Under the pieces are notes generated by a model, which searched no databases, was not told the DNA's origin, and was given only the letters and a program-made list of their open reading frames with translations. Position numbers and translations under genes: made by a program. From Sphingobacterium sp. (lineage in GTDB: Bacteria; Bacteroidota; Bacteroidia; Sphingobacteriales; Sphingobacteriaceae), in NCBI GenBank assembly GCA_031286695.1, contig JAITTY010000022.1, positions 62,001 through 126,000 of the forward strand: a stretch of 64,000 bases of DNA, in the 5' to 3' direction. Below are positions 52,401 through 60,493 of this stretch, piece after piece; the first letter of the stretch is position 1, and the number at the start of each line of letters is the position of its first letter.

Positions 52401-52773
52401 GGATGATTTAAAACAATCCGTTCAAAATGCTGTTTATGAACAAAAAGATCCAATCATCATTTATAAAATGGAAGCATTTGATTTGTTTAAATCGATGTTG
52501 GCCTCGATGAATAAGGATGTTGTAAGCTTTATCTTTAAAGGAGAGATTCCTGGTCAGGAACCGACTTCAATGCAAGCGAGACAAGTACAGCAGGCACCCG
52601 TGAAAACGATTGAAACTAAAGCTGAATTGGCTTCGCCTACAGGGGTGAGTGAAGAAGACGTGAATGACGGGCCAAAAGAACCAGTTCGTAATGAAAGTAC
52701 TATTGGACGCAATGACGAATGTCCTTGTGGTTCAGGAAAAAAATATAAAAATTGCCACGGCGCAAATAACTAA
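49486..52773 (+). CDS. secA: Preprotein translocase ATPase SecA
   Basis: SecA drives preproteins through SecYEG with ATP. At 1095 residues it is longer than E. coli SecA (901), because of inserts usual in Bacteroidota: a coiled, acidic N-terminal insert (about residues 55-100) and one near residues 330-430 in the NBD1/preprotein cross-linking area. MATGEGKTLVG near residue 190 is Walker A, VDEVDSVLIDDARTPLI the DEAD-like motif, and GRAGRQGDPGSSQFF lies in motif VI. The C-terminus has the SEC-C zinc motif CPCGSGKKYKNCHG. It is followed 20 bases later by a SPOR protein. Confidence 0.97.
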   Translation: MLKFLSKLFGSKSERDIKGIQPVVDQIKAEYEKLSNLTNDELRAKTVDFKERIKNYLADIDQEIDTLKKEADQDEDDMAKKTSIYEQVDKLSKDRDKKLEEVLKDILPEAFAVVKETSRRLTENEELEVTANDFDRELAVYKQNVIINGDKAIWKNKWMAAGTEVTWNMVHYDVQLIGGIVLHSGKIAEMATGEGKTLVGTLPTYLNALSGQGVHIVTVNDYLARRDSEWNAPLFEFHGLSVDCIDKHQPNSPQRRKAYQSDIVYGTNNEFGFDYLRDNMVQTPDALVQGKLHFAMVDEVDSVLIDDARTPLIISGPIPRGDQHEFYQLKPRIERLVHVQKAYINTVLNDAKKALAAGDSDVEGGGLALLRAYRGLPKNKALIKFLSEGANRSILQKVENYYMQEQNKNMPKVDAELYFVIDEKNNQVELTEKGIELITATGEDPSFFILPDVGTEIAEIEKSSLTLEEKAAQKEDMLRDYSIKAERIHSINQLLKAYTLFENDVEYIVDEGKVKIVDEQTGRIMDGRRYSDGLHQAIEAKENVKVEDATQTYATITLQNYFRMYHKLSGMTGTASTEAGELWEIYKLDVVEIPTNRVAQRDDRQDLIYRTAREKYNAVAEEIQRLTDAGRPVLVGTTSVEISELLSRMLQLRKIKHNVLNAKLHQKEADIVAEAGRPGQVTIATNMAGRGTDIKLTEEVKNAGGLAIIGTERHESRRVDRQLRGRAGRQGDPGSSQFFVSLEDNLMRLFASERISNIMVKMGVEEGEVMQHSMLTKSIERAQRKVEENNFGIRKRLLEYDDVMNSQRTVIYSKRKNALFGERLDVDLNNMIFDVAEEIVVEAKEQGNYEDFQIEVIRIFAITPEITAEEFAQGKIEGLTDRLFEHAINAYHHKIEAVGALTVPVLNNVYAERGQIVENVVIPFTDGIRGIQVSANLKKAIESNGKEVFKSFEKGIVLALIDEAWKEHLREMDDLKQSVQNAVYEQKDPIIIYKMEAFDLFKSMLASMNKDVVSFIFKGEIPGQEPTSMQARQVQQAPVKTIETKAELASPTGVSEEDVNDGPKEPVRNESTIGRNDECPCGSGKKYKNCHGANN

Positions 52774-52793
52774 TCGCTAAGAAAGGTTAAACT

Positions 52794-53252
52794 ATGCTGA
52801 AGAGAGGATTGATTTTCATACATGCACTTGTGCTGTTTACGATTGTAAATGTGAATGCACAGGAAAAAGGAGGAGTCATTGTAACCAAGGATTCGTTGAT
52901 TACACAGCTTCAAAATTTTAGGGCGGCTATGGGGATCAATCCTGTCGAAAGCAAAGAGACAGTGGTTCCTTCTAAGCCCGTCGTCCGCTCAGCGGCAACA
53001 CGGGTTAAAGTAAGAGGATTTCGCGTACAGATCTTCGCTGGATCAAACCGGAATCAGGCATTTTCGGAGCAGACACGTTTCCGAAGCATGTATAAAGATA
53101 TTGATACCTATATTACCTATGACGAACCCAATTACCGTGTCAAAGTAGGTGATTTTAGAAGTCGCTCGGAGGCAAGTGCTTTTATGCGCGAACTGCGTCA
53201 GTATTTTAGCAACGTCTTTGTTTTTTCAGAGAACGTTTTTGTGTATCAATAA
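52794..53252 (+). CDS. Secreted SPOR-domain protein
   Basis: A 152-residue protein with a signal peptide (GLIFIHALVLFTIVNVNAQ). The C-terminal about 75 residues are a SPOR domain: FRVQIFAGSNRNQAFSEQTRF, YRVKVGDFRSRSEASAFMREL and a final YFSNVFVFSENVFVY. SPOR domains bind denuded peptidoglycan at division sites. The N-terminal half is a short linker. It is 20 bases after secA and 13 before the M20 gene, so these three may share a transcript. Confidence 0.88.
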   Translation: MLKRGLIFIHALVLFTIVNVNAQEKGGVIVTKDSLITQLQNFRAAMGINPVESKETVVPSKPVVRSAATRVKVRGFRVQIFAGSNRNQAFSEQTRFRSMYKDIDTYITYDEPNYRVKVGDFRSRSEASAFMRELRQYFSNVFVFSENVFVYQ

Positions 53253-53265
53253 ATCAATCAACCTT

Positions 53266-54456
53266 ATGGCAAGTACGAAAGAAAAAGTCCTGGCCTTAGC
53301 TCATCAATATTTTGAAGATACGGTTTCCAATCGTAGACATCTTCACCAGAATCCTGAACTTTCCTTCGAAGAATACAATACCTCGGCATTTGTAAAAACG
53401 CAATTGGATGAATTGGGAATTCCTTATGAGGCTAAAGCTGATACGGGCATTGTCGCTTTAATCAAAGGTGACCTACCCTCAGATGAAGTTATTGCGTTAC
53501 GCGCAGATATGGACGCTTTACCGATTCAAGAAGTGGAGGGGCGCTCATATGGTTCCAAGAACCCAGGAGTAATGCATGCCTGTGGTCATGATGTACATAC
53601 CTCTTCTCTTTTGGGGACAGCTAAAATATTGCATAGCCTGAAAGCCGAATTCGGAGGTACGATCAAATTGATCTTCCAACCGGGAGAGGAACGTTTACCA
53701 GGGGGAGCATCTTTGATGATCAAAGAAGGTGCCTTGCAGAATCCTGCTCCTTCTGCAATCATTGGACAGCATGTGATGCCTTTTATAGAAGTAGGGAAAG
53801 TCGGTTTCCGCGAAGGTAAATATATGGCATCATGCGACGAACTGTTCATGACTGTAAAAGGAAGAGGGGGACATGGTGCACATCCGCATCAAAATATCGA
53901 TCCCATCGTTATTACGGCGCAGATTATCACAGCTTTACAACAAGTAGCTAGTCGCTTTGCGGATCCTCGTACACCGACTGTACTGTCGTTTGGAAAGATT
54001 CTCGCCAATGGAGCGACAAATATTATTCCTGATCAGGTTTATCTGGAAGGTACATTTCGCACATTTGATGAGAAATGGCGTGCTGAAGCCCATGAAAGAA
54101 TGGTTAAAATAGCGGTGGGTATTGCTGAAAGTATGGGGGCAACATGCGAATTTGAGGTCCGTAAGGGCTATCCTTTTCTAATCAACGAGCCTGAACTGAC
54201 TAAAAATGCACGGGCATTTGCCGAAGAATACCTTGGAAAGGAAAATGTTGTAGACCTGGATCTTTGGCCGGCAGCCGAAGATTTTTCGTATTATTCACAG
54301 GAAATCAATGCTTGCTTTTATCGTTTGGGTACAGGTAACGTTGCACGGGGTATTTCCTCTGCTGTACATACACCGACTTTTGACGTGGATGAGACTTCTT
54401 TAGAGATCAGTACAGGATTGATGGCTTATATTACCCTGCGCAGGCTCGGATATTAA
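53266..54456 (+). CDS. M20 family amidohydrolase
   Basis: A 396-residue soluble dizinc peptidase of the M20D type, like N-acyl-L-amino-acid amidohydrolases and hippurate hydrolase. The start at 53266 is chosen because the longer frame runs through the SPOR gene. It has RRHLHQNPELSFEEYNT, LRADMDALPIQE, the metal-ligand MHACGHDVHTSSLLG, FQPGEERLPGGA (catalytic Glu pair), GRGGHGAHPHQNIDPI of the dimerisation lid and AAEDFSYYSQ. The substrate is an acylated amino acid or peptide, not further defined. Confidence 0.93.
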   Translation: MASTKEKVLALAHQYFEDTVSNRRHLHQNPELSFEEYNTSAFVKTQLDELGIPYEAKADTGIVALIKGDLPSDEVIALRADMDALPIQEVEGRSYGSKNPGVMHACGHDVHTSSLLGTAKILHSLKAEFGGTIKLIFQPGEERLPGGASLMIKEGALQNPAPSAIIGQHVMPFIEVGKVGFREGKYMASCDELFMTVKGRGGHGAHPHQNIDPIVITAQIITALQQVASRFADPRTPTVLSFGKILANGATNIIPDQVYLEGTFRTFDEKWRAEAHERMVKIAVGIAESMGATCEFEVRKGYPFLINEPELTKNARAFAEEYLGKENVVDLDLWPAAEDFSYYSQEINACFYRLGTGNVARGISSAVHTPTFDVDETSLEISTGLMAYITLRRLGY

Positions 54457-54465
54457 ATAGACGTT

Positions 54466-55044
54466 ATGTCATCTCATCATATTGTTAGAGAAAATCAAGA
54501 ACCTGCTCTTCTGATTGAAGATCTTTCCCTCATTGATGAAGAAGATTTGGGACAGCTGCTCGAGTGGAGCCCAACGATTGTCATCGAAGAAGAAACAATT
54601 GATCTATTGGATGCGCGCGGCTATAAGTTCGATATTGTTTTTACAAAAAATTATATTAGCGGATCACAGGAAAATCTGAAAGTGATTTCCTACGGCAATG
54701 ACTTTCTAAAGGTGGCGATTGAATACCTTATCGCACATCACTATAAGGCCGTGAATATTGTAACAGAACAGCTTGATATCGATTACTATAGCCCTTACCT
54801 TGAGCAGATTAATATAGTCCTTTTTTCCAAAGGTATTCGTTATTATTATGTGACTACTGGTTTTACAAAGTGGAAGCCGGCCGGAGAAAGGATCCAAATT
54901 GCGAGCGCTCCTGTTAACGAACAAATCGTGCATACAGGATTGATCAAGATAAACGAAAACGAGTACGAGGTGGAAAATGATGGCTTATTTGTTCTTCAAT
55001 TTTCCCAAGAAAAATATATTTTAATAGGAGAGAAGATCGCATGA
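54466..55044 (+). CDS. Uncharacterised protein, possibly a degenerate thiamine-pyrophosphokinase-like fold
   Basis: A 192-residue soluble protein. LLEWSPTIVIEEETIDLLDARGYKFDIVFTKN has the beta-alpha-beta pattern where thiamine pyrophosphokinases keep a DGG and a GDFDS acidic motif; here both are changed (EEET and TKNY), so the catalytic residues appear lost. The C-terminal half is beta-rich (QEKYILIGEKI at the end). The N-terminus SSHHIVRENQEPALLIED looks conserved-type. It overlaps the GNAT gene by four bases. The TPK link is my tentative inference; the function is unknown. Confidence 0.55.
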   Translation: MSSHHIVRENQEPALLIEDLSLIDEEDLGQLLEWSPTIVIEEETIDLLDARGYKFDIVFTKNYISGSQENLKVISYGNDFLKVAIEYLIAHHYKAVNIVTEQLDIDYYSPYLEQINIVLFSKGIRYYYVTTGFTKWKPAGERIQIASAPVNEQIVHTGLIKINENEYEVENDGLFVLQFSQEKYILIGEKIA

Positions 55045-55541
55045 TAAAAATAGAATTGGCAGAACAAAGTGATATCAGAAGTGTTTCTAATATGGCCCAT
55101 ATTATTTGGCCGGATGCTTATGGCGATATCCTTTCGCAGGATCAAATAGACTTTATGCTGGAAAAAAGCTATTCGATAGAAGGGCTTGCAGAGAGTATGG
55201 TCAATGGGCAGTTTTTTTATCTTTTAAAAGAAGATGGCATTGCTCAGGGATTCGTTGCCTTGCGAACTCTTGAAGATAAAATACGGATAGAAAAACTCTA
55301 CTTGATGCCTGATGTACAGGGCAAAGGGTTCGGGAAAGTTCTGATCGACTTCGCTACTGAAAAAGCAGTATTAAAAGGGAAAGATATTGTTGAACTCAAT
55401 GTAAATAGAAATAACCCTGCTTACCATTTTTATTTGAAGCAGGGCTTTGAGGTGATCGAAGCAGTTGATATTCCTTATTATGATTATGTCTTAAATGACT
55501 ATGTGATGCAGAAGAAGGTCAAATCTTCGGCTGTATCTTAA
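55041..55541 (+). CDS. GNAT family N-acetyltransferase
   Basis: A 166-residue GCN5-related acetyltransferase. Acetyl-CoA-binding motif A reads IEKLYLMPDVQGKGFGKVLIDFA, with Q-G-K-G-F-G as the pyrophosphate loop, and motif B is NRNNPAYHFYLKQGFEVI. ADIPYYDYVLNDYVM-like C-terminus fits RimI-like or YjaB-type members, but the substrate is unknown. It is coupled to the gene before it. Its stop overlaps the stop of the convergent M28 gene by two bases. Confidence 0.9.
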   Translation: MIKIELAEQSDIRSVSNMAHIIWPDAYGDILSQDQIDFMLEKSYSIEGLAESMVNGQFFYLLKEDGIAQGFVALRTLEDKIRIEKLYLMPDVQGKGFGKVLIDFATEKAVLKGKDIVELNVNRNNPAYHFYLKQGFEVIEAVDIPYYDYVLNDYVMQKKVKSSAVS

Positions 55542-56842
55542 TCTTTTAGTTTTTCGACACGGGAGGGAGTTTGTTTTCCCTCTACAATTCCTGAGGTACC
55601 TATAGCGATTGCTTCAATGCTGGAAATGATATTTTGTACATTTAAAGTGGATACTTCGTCTTTTACCGTATGATAATATTCATCCTTATCCATTTGCGAT
55701 GTTGAGAATGAATGCGCAGGCACTCCTTTAGCCGCTAATACAGCATTATCGCTTCGATAGAAGAGATTTTGTTTGGTATATGGATCTGGATAGAATCGGA
55801 AGGTTGTGTTTTTTAGATTTTCCTGCATTAATTCCCCTAAGTTAGAATGGTCATATCCTGTAATATACACCGTATTAGGGCCGAATTTTGAATCTTTTCC
55901 AATCATTTCCATGTTGATCATGGCAATCACTTGGTCTGCATCAATATGGTTGGAAAAATATTTTGAACCGTACATGCCGAGTTCTTCTGCAGTAAAGGCA
56001 ACAAAAATAAGTGTCCTTTCATTCTTGTTTTGTTTTTTATAGTAATCCGCTAAGGTTAACATCGCCGTAACACCTGAAGCATCGTCATCAGCACCGTTGG
56101 CAATAGAATCTTGTCCTACAGCCGGAAGGATACCGATATGATCATAATGCCCTGAAAAGATCACATATTCGTTTGGTTTGCTTTTTCCGGGTATTATTCC
56201 CGCCACGTTAAATAGTGGAACTTTTTTAAGTTCTTTTTTAATCTGAACCTGGTATGTTGTTGGCATTTCCTTTGTCAGGAGATAAACAATCGAGGGCTTC
56301 TGTTGCGAGGATTCCTCCACAAACTTAGGCGAATTGAGCATTTTACCAAATCGTAGAAAATAGTTTTCGAAAGAAGGGTCTACCAAGACAAGTGTATTTT
56401 CTTTGGATAAAGAATGTTCCCTGAATACCTTCGCAAAATCATCGTTTGATTTTATTTCTGCTACTTTGATCTTGCTGTTATTATCCCATTGCAGATTCAC
56501 CTGATTGCCGAGGGAAATGATGTGATCAGCTGGAATACTCTTGTTATTGACCGTTGCGGATTTGCTTAGTGGAGAAATTTGATCTAGTTGAAATGTTTGT
56601 CTAAAATTCTGTTCAGCATAAGGTTTTAATCCTATTCGTTTCATTTCGCCTGCTATAAAATCTGCTGCTGGTTCAATATCTTTTGTCAAGGCGGACCTGC
56701 CGCGCATATCATCTGAAGCTAAAGTATTGAGAATACGGCCTACATCCTGACGTTCTTGATCGGAAATGACCTGTTGTCCATAGGTAATTGCCGAGATGGC
56801 AAATAGAGACAATGACAAAATAATTTTAGGTATTGAATTCAT
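55538..56842 (-). CDS. Secreted M28 family aminopeptidase
   Basis: A 434-residue dizinc exopeptidase with a signal peptide (IILSLSLFAISAITYGQ). A PA-like insert covers about residues 110-210. The metal site appears as SGHYDHIG (His, Asp), NGADDDASG (Asp) and AFTAEELGMYGSKYF (Glu pair), then MINMEMIG and a late AHSFSTSQMDKDEYYHTV. This is the M28 aminopeptidase pattern (Ywad/PepS-like). It probably releases amino acids in the periplasm. It is transcribed alone, convergent with the GNAT gene. Confidence 0.93.
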   Translation of the reverse strand: MNSIPKIILSLSLFAISAITYGQQVISDQERQDVGRILNTLASDDMRGRSALTKDIEPAADFIAGEMKRIGLKPYAEQNFRQTFQLDQISPLSKSATVNNKSIPADHIISLGNQVNLQWDNNSKIKVAEIKSNDDFAKVFREHSLSKENTLVLVDPSFENYFLRFGKMLNSPKFVEESSQQKPSIVYLLTKEMPTTYQVQIKKELKKVPLFNVAGIIPGKSKPNEYVIFSGHYDHIGILPAVGQDSIANGADDDASGVTAMLTLADYYKKQNKNERTLIFVAFTAEELGMYGSKYFSNHIDADQVIAMINMEMIGKDSKFGPNTVYITGYDHSNLGELMQENLKNTTFRFYPDPYTKQNLFYRSDNAVLAAKGVPAHSFSTSQMDKDEYYHTVKDEVSTLNVQNIISSIEAIAIGTSGIVEGKQTPSRVEKLKD

Positions 56843-56913
56843 ATAAAGCTTAGTAAAGTCTGGATGAAGATAAGGAAAATTCTACAAGTGGATTAAGGGC
56901 GGAAAAAATGTAG

Positions 56914-56921
56914 TATATTTG
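56914..56921 (+). promoter_or_regulatory. -7 box for the rhodanese gene
   Basis: TATATTTG is an exact TAnnTTTG match. It lies 19 bases upstream of the ATG at 56941, giving a leader of about 14 bases. No strong -33 element is seen. Confidence 0.5.
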
Positions 56922-56940
56922 AATATTAAATTGTTTGAAA

Positions 56941-57255
56941 ATGAAAGAAGTATCTGTACAAGAATTAAAGAATAAAATCGATAATAACGAAGATTTTCAA
57001 TTGATTGATGTTCGTGAGCCTTTTGAATATGAAGTATCAAATTTAGATGGATTGAACATCCCTCTTTCGGGTATACTGATTGAGGCGGATAAGATTGCAA
57101 AAGACAAACCTGTTATTGTCCAATGTCGTTCAGGAAAACGTTCTGCGCAGGCGATTATGTTATTGGAACAACAGGGTTTTGATAACCTCGCAAATTTAAA
57201 AGGCGGTATCCTGGCTTGGAAAGAGGAAATCGATCCAGAGTTAGACGTTTATTAA
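56941..57255 (+). CDS. Rhodanese-like protein
   Basis: A 104-residue single-domain rhodanese, cytoplasmic. FQLIDVREPFEYEVSNLDG is the CH2-like start, and the active loop QCRSGKRSAQ holds Cys62 with a six-residue loop, as in sulfurtransferases of the GlpE/PspE type. ATG at 56941 is preferred over a TTG two codons upstream. Two small membrane genes follow at one-base gaps. It may carry persulfide sulfur, but no partner is evident. Confidence 0.9.
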   Translation: MKEVSVQELKNKIDNNEDFQLIDVREPFEYEVSNLDGLNIPLSGILIEADKIAKDKPVIVQCRSGKRSAQAIMLLEQQGFDNLANLKGGILAWKEEIDPELDVY

Positions 57256-57256
57256 T

Positions 57257-57556
57257 ATGAAGAATTTGGAGCATCAGACTAAACAAGCTTTCTTGTTTAG
57301 TCTTGCTTTTTATATCGTAGCTATTTTAGCACGATTGTTTAACCTAGGTATTTTCCCCATATTAGGCAGTCTTTCCATTCTATTATCTCTTTTATGGGTG
57401 ATTTTGGTGCTAAGGGAGATCATGCTTTCAAGAACAGTTTCTAACACAGAAAGGATGTTTATGGCCCTAGCAATAGTTTTACTAAATGTTGTTGGTGGTG
57501 TATTTTATTTCTTTTTTGGCTGGAGAAAACAGGTGTTGGGATTAATGAAAAAATAA
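57257..57556 (+). CDS. Small uncharacterised membrane protein
   Basis: A 99-residue protein with three hydrophobic segments (AFLFSLAFYIVAILARLF, GSLSILLSLLWVILVL, FMALAIVLLNVVGGVFYFFFGW). It starts one base after the rhodanese stop and ends one base before the next small gene, so the three form an operon. I recognise no family or function. Confidence 0.7.
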   Translation: MKNLEHQTKQAFLFSLAFYIVAILARLFNLGIFPILGSLSILLSLLWVILVLREIMLSRTVSNTERMFMALAIVLLNVVGGVFYFFFGWRKQVLGLMKK

Positions 57557-57557
57557 T

Positions 57558-57791
57558 ATGCTAAAGTATTTTATACTAAATATAGTTTTGAGTTTGGCCA
57601 TTGTGTTTTTAGTCTACAGTGGTTTTGAAGGATATAAGGCCGGGAATATGCTGGTAACAGGATTGTCCATTGCATTTTTGGTCGTTTTAATATACCTCCG
57701 TGTGGTTTTGAGTAAAAGAGTGCGGGCGCTTATCCAGGAAAAGGAGAGTGGCAAAAAGCAGCAACCAGCTATCAAACAAAAGAAAAAATAA
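57558..57791 (+). CDS. Small uncharacterised membrane protein
   Basis: A 77-residue protein with two hydrophobic segments (FILNIVLSLAIVFLVYSGF and LSIAFLVVLIYLRVVL) and a strongly basic C-terminal tail (KKQQPAIKQKKK). The positive tail suggests a cytoplasmic C-terminus. It is last in the rhodanese operon and ends at a terminator. Function unknown. Confidence 0.68.
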   Translation: MLKYFILNIVLSLAIVFLVYSGFEGYKAGNMLVTGLSIAFLVVLIYLRVVLSKRVRALIQEKESGKKQQPAIKQKKK

Positions 57792-57795
57792 ATAA

Positions 57796-57820
57796 AAAAG
57801 CCTGCATTAAGCAGGCTTTT
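57796..57820. terminator. Bidirectional terminator
   Basis: A 10 bp stem (AAAAGCCTGC / GCAGGCTTTT) with an ATTAA loop and flanking A- and T-runs. It serves both the rhodanese operon and the convergent gcvT. Confidence 0.93.
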
Positions 57821-57824
57821 TTAT

Positions 57825-58907
57825 TTACTTAACAAACGGTGGTTTTGTTACTCTTGCTTTTACTTTTTGATTGCGGATCAGAATGAAAATATCGGTTCCG
57901 TCTTTGGAAAAGGCTGTGTCAACATAACCTAAGCCAACTGATTTTTTCAATGTTGGTGATTGCGTACCAGAAGTAACACGTCCGATTACATTTCCGTCTG
58001 CATCAACAATTTCATAATCATGACGAGGAATTCCTCGGTCGATCATTTCTAGTCCTACAAGTTTTTTCTTTAGTCCAGCCTCTTTCTCCGCTTTTAATGC
58101 CGCAGCGTTAACGAAGTCTTTTGTAAATTTAGTTACCCAGCCTAGTCCAGCCTCCAAAGGAGATGTATTGTCGTCGATATCATTTCCATAAAGGCAGAAG
58201 CCCATTTCTAAGCGTAAAGTGTCACGTGCACCCAAACCAATCGGTTTGATGTCGTAAGCTTTTCCAGCTTCGAAAATAGCATCCCAAACTTTTTGAGCAT
58301 CTTCATTGGCTACATAGATTTCAAAACCTCCAGCGCCTGTATATCCGGTCGCAGAGACCAAAACATTTTCCACACCTGCAAATGTACCTTTTGCAAAGGT
58401 GTAATATTCCATCGGAGCCAATTCAATATCTGTAAGCGATTGGAGTGCATCTGCAGCTTTTGGTCCTTGCACCGCAAATAAAGAGGTTTGATCTGAGATA
58501 TTCTTCATCTCTACACCATCTGTATTGTACTTTGAAATCCAGTTCCAGTCTTTCTCAATATTTGATGCGTTCACAACCAAAAAATATGTCTTATCGTCTA
58601 TACGGTATGTTAGGAAGTCATCAACTACACCACCAGTTTCATTTGGGATATAAGCATATTGAACTTTGCCGTCGTATAATTTTGACACATCATTGGAAGA
58701 GATTTTTTGAAGTAGATCCAAGGCTTTTTCACCTTTCAGGATGAATTCACCCATGTGACTTACATCAAAAACTCCTACACCTGTACGAACTGTTTCGTGC
58801 TCATCGTTTATGCCTGTGTATTGTACTGGCATGTTGAAGCCTGCAAAGGGAACCATTTTTGCTCCTAAAGCAATGTGCGTCTCCGAAAGGGCAGTATTTT
58901 TTAACAT
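57825..58907 (-). CDS. gcvT: Aminomethyltransferase (glycine cleavage T protein)
   Basis: GcvT transfers the methylene group from the aminomethyl-lipoyl H protein to tetrahydrofolate and releases ammonia. The 360-residue protein begins LKNTALSETHIALGAKMVPFAGFNMPVQY. The folate-binding region has GVFDVSHMGEF, and SATGYTGAGGFEIYV and GLGARDTLRLEMGFCLYGNDID follow. KKLVGLEMIDRGIPRHDYEI and VTSGTQSPTLKKSVGLGYV complete the C-terminal beta-barrel. gcvH and gcvP are not nearby, as is usual in this phylum. Confidence 0.97.
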   Translation of the reverse strand: MLKNTALSETHIALGAKMVPFAGFNMPVQYTGINDEHETVRTGVGVFDVSHMGEFILKGEKALDLLQKISSNDVSKLYDGKVQYAYIPNETGGVVDDFLTYRIDDKTYFLVVNASNIEKDWNWISKYNTDGVEMKNISDQTSLFAVQGPKAADALQSLTDIELAPMEYYTFAKGTFAGVENVLVSATGYTGAGGFEIYVANEDAQKVWDAIFEAGKAYDIKPIGLGARDTLRLEMGFCLYGNDIDDNTSPLEAGLGWVTKFTKDFVNAAALKAEKEAGLKKKLVGLEMIDRGIPRHDYEIVDADGNVIGRVTSGTQSPTLKKSVGLGYVDTAFSKDGTDIFILIRNQKVKARVTKPPFVK

Positions 58908-58987
58908 AAAAATTAAGTTTTAATCAGCTACAAATTTAATAAAATATACGTGATTCCTAGCTGTGAATCTATTTTAGAGCAATCGAT

Positions 58988-59806
58988 TTAATTGCTTATT
59001 TTCAGTGAATAAATCGTGAGGTCATTATCCTCGCTGTCGGTATCTTCACAAAGCAGGAAAACTAAGCCTTGCGCCGTTTTTTCTTTTAAGGTGATCCCTT
59101 CAAATTTGTGTTTTTCGGGGATTTCAAACGTCTCTGGTTTAGCCGTTAAGTCTGAAGGCAGTTTCCCAAGGATCGACCCCCCTATTTCTCCATCCAGATA
59201 GGTGGATTTCGCATCTTCTGCTGTAGCGATAAAATAGATTTCGCTTCCGACCAATATGGCATCTGAAAAACCTGTCGGAATACCATTGAGTTTGGGCAGT
59301 TCCATCGGGATGCATCTCGATTTATCCCTGGCCAGAGGATGATATTCCAGAATGGCATTAATTCCTTTGGGACCATTTCCCCGATTGAAAAATAAGATCT
59401 TATCGTGCAAATGAACGACCCCTTCAATGTTGAAGTCCTCTCCGGAAATGTTGAATTCGTCCATTAAAAAAGAATAGACTTGACTATAGTCTTCCTGAGT
59501 GACAGTTTTGCCATCCCAGGTAAAACGACTTTTCCTTTTGGGGGTTGAACCTGAGCCGTAGAGATAATAGCGATTTCCGTCGAAAGTAATGGACTCTAAG
59601 TCCATTTTATCTGCTTTGGCAATGTTTTCCATTGAATGGGACTGCTGCAGTACCGTTTTGGACAATTTTTGATCAGTTAAGTGATAACTATAGATATAAT
59701 TGCTGTTGTCCGATACGATATGGAGCTGATTATCGTGATAAACAATACCTGAAGCTGCGGTAATCCCAGAGATGCTGATAAAGGCTTCGAGAATTAATTT
59801 TAACAT
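58988..59806 (-). CDS. Beta-propeller-like protein of unknown function
   Basis: A 272-residue protein without a clear signal; the N-terminal hydrophobic stretch is short (AFISISGITAASGIVYHD). Repeated strand pairs such as GIVYHDNQLHIVSDNSNYIY, LESITFDGNRYYLYGSGS, VVHLHDKILFFNRGN and FEGITLKEKTAQGLVFLLCE, with conserved Asp/Glu, recall a small beta-propeller (SdiA-regulated/DUF6929-like). The family name is uncertain. Its start overlaps the truC stop by seven bases, so it is coupled to it. Confidence 0.65.
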   Translation of the reverse strand: MLKLILEAFISISGITAASGIVYHDNQLHIVSDNSNYIYSYHLTDQKLSKTVLQQSHSMENIAKADKMDLESITFDGNRYYLYGSGSTPKRKSRFTWDGKTVTQEDYSQVYSFLMDEFNISGEDFNIEGVVHLHDKILFFNRGNGPKGINAILEYHPLARDKSRCIPMELPKLNGIPTGFSDAILVGSEIYFIATAEDAKSTYLDGEIGGSILGKLPSDLTAKPETFEIPEKHKFEGITLKEKTAQGLVFLLCEDTDSEDNDLTIYSLKISN

Positions 59807-60492
59807 ACTTCGTTGAGATTTAATAGTTCCAGTACGCGGATGAAATCAGGTTGTAAAGTTGCTTTTAGGTGTACATCTTCTCCCGATAGCGGGTGTTTAA
59901 AGGTCAGCTCTGACGCATGTAGCAACATGGTGTCCATTTGGTATGTTTCTTTCCAGAACTTATTTTGTTTATTGCAGCCATGAGGACGGTCTCCAATAAT
60001 AGGATGAAAGATATGGGCAAAGTGCCGCCGCAGCTGATGCATACGGCCCGTAATAGGGTTCGCTTCGACAAGGCTGTAACGCGAAGTCGGAAATTTTCCG
60101 AACGGAATATCGAGTTCGCTTTGAGCAAGTAGGCGAAAGGAGGTTTGTGCCTCCTGTGTTGTACCATCATCCCTTTTTAAAGGATAATCTATCAGGCCTT
60201 CCGTAGGAGCGAAACCTCTCAGCAAGGCCAGGTATTTTTTGTCAATCTGACGCTCCTGAAAGCTCTTTTGTAAGTACTGATCAGTCTCTTTGTTCAATGA
60301 AAATAATAATATCCCACCAGTTTTTCTATCCAGGCGATGGGCAGGATAGACAGTTTTTCCCAATTGGTCCCTTAATAATTGGAGCGCAAACTCCGAAGCA
60401 TCGCGTGCTATGGAAGAGCGGTGGACCAATAGTCCATGGGGTTTATTGATTGCGACAATGGAATCGTCTTCGTATAGTATTTCTAAGGGCAT
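59800..60492 (-). CDS. truC: RluA family pseudouridine synthase, probably TruC
   Basis: A 230-residue pseudouridine synthase with the catalytic HRLDRKTGGILLF motif (Asp55), IVAINKPHGLLVHR at the start, NPITGRMHQLRRHFAHI and LHASELTFKHPLSGE at the end. No S4 domain is present, as expected for TruC, which modifies U65 of tRNA. The short form and the lone catalytic domain support TruC over RluD-type enzymes. Flanking genes overlap or abut it (DUF4359 two bases upstream). Confidence 0.88.
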   Translation of the reverse strand: MPLEILYEDDSIVAINKPHGLLVHRSSIARDASEFALQLLRDQLGKTVYPAHRLDRKTGGILLFSLNKETDQYLQKSFQERQIDKKYLALLRGFAPTEGLIDYPLKRDDGTTQEAQTSFRLLAQSELDIPFGKFPTSRYSLVEANPITGRMHQLRRHFAHIFHPIIGDRPHGCNKQNKFWKETYQMDTMLLHASELTFKHPLSGEDVHLKATLQPDFIRVLELLNLNEVC

Positions 60493-60493
60493 A

